A stretch of DNA of 8,830 nucleotides from Kiritimatiellia bacterium (GTDB lineage: Bacteria > Verrucomicrobiota > Kiritimatiellia > SLAD01). The notes below the pieces were generated by a model. That model worked only from the letters and a program-made list of their open reading frames with translations. It made no database searches and was not told where the DNA came from. Below are positions 7,131 through 8,830 of the stretch, piece by piece (the stretch's first letter is position 1; each line of letters starts with the position of its first letter). The stretch is from the NCBI GenBank assembly GCA_007127595.1, contig SKZA01000128.1, positions 1-8,830 on the forward strand, in the 5' to 3' direction. Made by a program: the position numbers and the translations under genes.

Positions 7131-7787
7131 TCATCCCATGGGGCATAGCCGCCGAATGGGACAGGCCCCGCACGCCGGGTTGCGCGCCGTGCAGGTCCGG
7201 CGTCCGTGCGCAATGAGCAGGACATGCGCATGATACAGCTTGTCCGGGGACAGACACTTTTCCCAGACCGCCCGCGCGTGAGCGGGCGGGGCCTTCGTCG
7301 GAATCCACTCCAACCGCCTCGTAATACGGTGGATATGCGTGTCCACGGGCATGACCGTCCGGCCGAGTGCAAACAGTAGAATGCAGCAGGCCGTCTTGTC
7401 CCCCACACCGGGCAGGCTGGTCAGATACGTGTAGGCCTCGTCGTCGCTCATCCGGTTCAGGCGCGCCAGTGAAATGCGACCTTCGCGTTCCTTAATGATA
7501 GCCAGCACCTCCTTAATGCGCCGCGACTTTTGTCGGGCCAGGCCGCCCGCGCGAATCGCCGCCTCGATGCGGCGGGGTGGGGCGGTGCGGACATCCTCCC
7601 AGCGCGGAAAGGCGCGGCGTAATGAGAGAAAGGCGCGATGAGAATTCGTGTCGCTGGTGTGTTGTGAAAGAATAGTCTCCACGAGCACGTCCACAGGTTT
7701 ACCGCGTGGATGGGTCGGCGCGGGCCGGCCGTAGTGTGCGGCCAACCTGCGATAGACGGCGTTGACGGTGGATTTTTGGGGAGCCAT
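7131..7787 (-). CDS. nth: Endonuclease III-type DNA glycosylase/AP lyase with Fe-S cluster
   Basis: The enzyme removes oxidised pyrimidines from DNA and cuts at the abasic site (base-excision repair). The 218-residue product has ETILSQHTSDTNS (37-49), the substrate-pocket helix of the family. The helix-hairpin-helix LPGVGDKTA (125-133) carries the catalytic Lys131, and VDTHIHR (148-154) carries the catalytic Asp149. The C-terminal [4Fe-4S] loop has Cys199, 206, 209 and 215 with the standard spacing C-x6-C-x2-C-x5-C. Length fits the family (E. coli Nth has 211). The ATG at 7787 was chosen because the frame upstream has no family similarity; no clear ribosome-binding site precedes it. It is a single gene with hairpin-rich flanks. 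MutY is excluded by the short length and lack of its C-terminal domain. Exact substrate preference within the Nth-like group cannot be read from sequence. Confidence 0.93.
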   Translation of the reverse strand: MAPQKSTVNAVYRRLAAHYGRPAPTHPRGKPVDVLVETILSQHTSDTNSHRAFLSLRRAFPRWEDVRTAPPRRIEAAIRAGGLARQKSRRIKEVLAIIKEREGRISLARLNRMSDDEAYTYLTSLPGVGDKTACCILLFALGRTVMPVDTHIHRITRRLEWIPTKAPPAHARAVWEKCLSPDKLYHAHVLLIAHGRRTCTARNPACGACPIRRLCPMG

Positions 7788-7850
7788 GTTTCGATGCGCA
7801 TGCGTCGCTTGACTAATGCGTGACGCAAGGTAATCTACCCCACGCGAATG

Positions 7851-7870
7851 GATCAAGCTCGCGCTTGATC
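7851..7870. repeat. Perfect 8-bp-stem hairpin upstream of nth
   Basis: GATCAAGC-TCGC-GCTTGATC is a perfect inverted repeat 64 bp upstream of the nth start. A second, looser pair, TGCGTC (7801-7806) and GACGCA (7822-7827), lies nearer the gene. Either could be an operator or the end of an opposing transcript. No promoter match could be fixed beside them. The rest of 7788-7986 shows nothing recognisable. Confidence 0.35.
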
Positions 7871-8000
7871 GGCAGGCCGCCATGCGGACATGATAAGAGG
7901 GGTCCGAATCGCTGGCGGAAAAAGAAATACCAAGCGATATGCAACTGTACGGCCAAAGTTGACGCATGGCTACGCGGAGGGCGAGTGGGCGGTTAGCTCA

Positions 8001-8020
8001 CCCCGCATTAGCGGGGCGGG
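8001..8020. mobile_element. Hairpin insertion 1 (20 bp) in the D-loop of the disrupted tRNA
   Basis: CCCCGC-ATTA-GCGGGG plus CGGG is absent from the intact copy and interrupts GCTCA^ATTGG. No target duplication is seen. An alternative reading treats 8001-8049 as one 49-bp insert, because GGCGGGA (8015-8021) can also pair with TCCCGCC (8033-8039). 'Mobile' is an inference from the insertion pattern. Confidence 0.5.
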
Positions 8021-8028
8021 ATTGGCAG

Positions 8029-8049
8029 CTTGTCCCGCCGCAGGCGGGA
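8029..8049. mobile_element. Hairpin insertion 2 (21 bp) in the D-stem of the disrupted tRNA
   Basis: The insert begins CTTG and contains TCCCGCC-GCA-GGCGGGA. It separates the G from AGC of the 3' D-stem strand. It starts with the same CTTG as the large insertion at 8108. No target duplication can be resolved because the site reads AG^AG in the intact gene. Confidence 0.45.
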
Positions 8050-8079
8050 AGCGCCACGTTTACACCGTGGATGTTACAG

Positions 8080-8100
8080 CCCCGCGAAACGCGGGGTAAA
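8080..8100. mobile_element. Hairpin insertion 3 (21 bp) in the T-stem of the disrupted tRNA
   Basis: CCCCGCG-AAA-CGCGGGG followed by TAAA interrupts ACAG^GTTCGAG. Its stem shares CCCCGC...GCGGGG with insertion 1, with a different loop, which suggests one family of hairpin inserts. Confidence 0.5.
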
Positions 8101-8107
8101 GTTCGAG

Positions 8108-8217
8108 CTTGCCACGCGGAGGGCGAGTGGGCGGTTAGCTCAATTGGTAGAGCGCCACGTTTACACCGTGGATGTTACAGGTTCGAGTCCTGTACCGCCC
8201 ACTCGCCTCCCGCGCAG
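8108..8217 (+). repeat. 110-bp insert carrying the intact tRNA-Val, with inverted flanks
   Basis: The segment interrupts the T-loop of the outer copy between GTTCGAG (ends 8107) and TCTTGT (starts 8218). A possible 2-bp AG duplication lies at 8106-8107 and 8216-8217. Its flanks extend the tRNA acceptor stem: 8115-8128 pairs with 8201-8214 with one G-T pair and one mismatch. With the 7 acceptor pairs this gives about 21 stacked positions. The 15 bases before the tRNA (8114-8128) are identical to those before the outer copy (7972-7986), giving a 29-nt direct repeat with the tRNA start. Confidence 0.6.
8129..8201 (+). tRNA. tRNA-Val, anticodon UAC
   Basis: A complete 73-nt cloverleaf. The acceptor is GGGCGGT/ACCGCCC, the D-stem GCTC/GAGC, and the anticodon stem CCACG/CGTGG with loop TTTACAC (anticodon TAC at 8164-8166). 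The T-stem is ACAGG/CCTGT with loop TTCGAGT, and the discriminator is A. CCA is not encoded, so it must be added after transcription. It decodes GUA and other Val codons through U34. No promoter is recognisable in the insert that carries it, so transcription may start upstream of the disrupted outer copy. Structure and anticodon are unambiguous. Confidence 0.96.
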
Positions 8218-8233
8218 TCTTGTACCGCCCGAG

Positions 8234-8313
8234 TTTCCAACGATTGGAAAATCGAGCGAAAAAAGTTCCAACGATTGGAAAAACGCCAGAATAATTTTCC
8301 AACGATTGGAAAA
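8234..8313. repeat. Three identical palindromes with exact 31-bp period
   Basis: The core TTCCAACGATTGGAA (stem TTCCAA/TTGGAA, loop CGA) occurs at 8235-8249, 8266-8280 and 8297-8311. Copy starts are 31 bp apart both times, with unrelated 16-bp spacers; A and T bases flank the cores. It lies between the 3' end of the tRNA region and the 3' end of the transporter gene on the opposite strand. The stems are AT-rich and no T-run follows, so terminator action is doubtful. I have an impression that similar palindromes are frequent in Verrucomicrobiota/Kiritimatiellota DNA, but this was not checked. Confidence 0.8.
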
Positions 8314-8350
8314 TCCTCCCCAAGGCTCCCGATTATCCAAAATCATACGC

Positions 8351-8830
8351 CTATGTATGCACCCGGGGAGGGGCGTCGACTTTCTTTTGCGTGATCATAA
8401 CGCCGATGGCAATGACGCCCAATCCGACCAGATCCGTCGTCAACAGGCGGTCACCGAACGCCAGCCAAGCCATCAACATCGTCACGGGCGGGCCGAAATA
8501 TAACAGGCTCGCCACTCGCGTTGCGTCCATCCGTTCGATTAAAAGCCACATGAAGGCGTAAGCCATCAGGGATACGCCGAACGTCAGCCATAACAAAGCC
8601 CCGACATACGTCGGGGTCCATTCGGTCTCCAAGCTTTCAAAAAGAAGAGCAGGGATGGTTACGGCCAGTGCCGTGCCGAGGCACTGGTAGAAAAGACCCA
8701 CATCTACGGGTAAACGATGCGCATGCCTGTCCACGTGCAATCGGCGCTGGATCAGGCTTGCGGCTGTAATCGCCGCCACGGAACCGAAGGGGATGAAATA
8801 GGCGAAGACGGCGCCCGCATCGGATAGATC
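8351..8830 (-). CDS. DMT/EamA-family membrane transporter, C-terminal half (cut by the window)
   Basis: The frame is open to the right edge, giving the last 159 residues of a multi-pass membrane protein. Hydrophobic segments begin with GAVFAYFIPFGSVAAITAASL. They continue through LFYQCLGTALAVTIPALLF, YVGALLWLTFGVSLMAYAFMW and ATRVASLLYFGPPVTMLMAWL, and end with DLVGLGVIAIGVMIT. The ERMDATRVASLLYFGPPVTMLMAWLAFGDRL region (split here by helix ends) is the characteristic end of the second EamA domain. A short polar tail (QKKVDAPPRVHT) follows. These proteins export or exchange amino acids, nucleotides or drugs across the inner membrane; the substrate cannot be read. An in-frame GTG at 8779 is internal to the domain and is not the true start. 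Confidence 0.85.
   Translation of the reverse strand, partial: DLSDAGAVFAYFIPFGSVAAITAASLIQRRLHVDRHAHRLPVDVGLFYQCLGTALAVTIPALLFESLETEWTPTYVGALLWLTFGVSLMAYAFMWLLIERMDATRVASLLYFGPPVTMLMAWLAFGDRLLTTDLVGLGVIAIGVMITQKKVDAPPRVHT

Larger units (their letters stand above)
7987..8231 (+). pseudogene. Second tRNA-Val copy split by four insertions (outer, disrupted copy)
   Basis: Five blocks reproduce the whole tRNA-Val in order. They are 7987-8000 (acceptor 5' half and D-stem), 8021-8028 (D-loop), 8050-8079 (rest of D-stem, complete anticodon arm, variable loop, start of T-stem), 8101-8107 (GTTCGAG) and 8218-8231 (TCTTGTACCGCCCG). Block lengths 14+8+30+7+14 sum to 73 nt, exactly the intact gene. Only three bases differ: D-loop T to C, T-stem C to T (still a G-U pair), and the discriminator A to G. 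The inserts are 8001-8020, 8029-8049 and 8080-8100, each a GC-rich hairpin, and 8108-8217, which carries the intact tRNA. Bacteria have no known splicing for such inserts, so this copy is called non-functional. Confidence 0.75.

Noticed and set aside
8001..8100. Self-splicing intron in a tRNA
   Set aside because: The inserts are 20-21 bp simple hairpins away from the anticodon loop, far too small for group I or II introns.
8186..8230. att site of an integrative element (AGTC(C/T)TGTACCGCCC at 8186 and 8216)
   Set aside because: The two copies are 30 bp apart and no integrase is present. The second copy is better explained as the 3' block of the disrupted outer tRNA.
8234..8313. CRISPR array
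   Set aside because: Only three 15-bp palindromic repeats with 16-bp spacers, no cas genes and no leader. Repeat and spacer are far too short.
7966..8503. Plus-strand frames with a peptide such as LAQLVERHVYTVDVTG
   Set aside because: This is the translation of the tRNA-Val gene itself, a common false protein call, continued through the palindromes.

Overview
This window looks like chromosomal DNA of a free-living bacterium with a GC content somewhat above 50%. The PVC superphylum (Verrucomicrobiota/Kiritimatiellota-like) is the best guess. That guess rests on a 29-residue COX24/bS22-type basic protein, a PVC-like ComEC, and short dispersed palindromes of the TTCCAA-n3-TTGGAA type that I associate with these lineages. 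No 16S or other decisive marker is present, so the assignment is an inference. There is no prophage, transposase, CRISPR array or toxin system.

Layout. Positions 3-2513 (+) hold the 3' part of a ComEC/Rec2 DNA-uptake channel gene, cut by the left edge. It converges on a long tetratricopeptide-repeat lipoprotein gene (3208-5427, -). The roughly 690-bp gap between them has no credible gene. It is packed with inverted repeats, including a 241-bp segment bounded by perfect 18-bp inverted repeats. Next on the minus strand come a 29-codon ribosomal-type gene with a terminator (5560-5649) and, upstream of it, hisG (5716-6588), with a candidate promoter at 6633-6661. The 542-bp gap behind hisG carries a row of six short hairpins (6767-6963). 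An endonuclease III gene (7131-7787, -) follows.

The most unusual part is 7987-8313. An intact tRNA-Val(UAC) gene (8129-8201, +) sits inside a second tRNA-Val copy. The outer copy is broken into five blocks by three GC-rich hairpin insertions of 20-21 bp and by the 110-bp segment that carries the intact tRNA. Joined together, the five blocks give exactly 73 nt and differ from the intact tRNA at only three positions. Immediately after it lie three 15-bp palindromes at an exact 31-bp period. The window ends inside a DMT/EamA-family transporter gene (8351-8830, -), cut by the right edge.

The protein genes are ordinary chromosomal functions (DNA uptake, outer-envelope scaffolding, histidine synthesis, base-excision repair, small-molecule transport) and do not form one pathway. 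Only hisG and the small basic protein gene look co-transcribed. The interest lies in the non-coding DNA: several larger gaps are occupied by different families of short palindromes, and one family has apparently invaded a tRNA gene.
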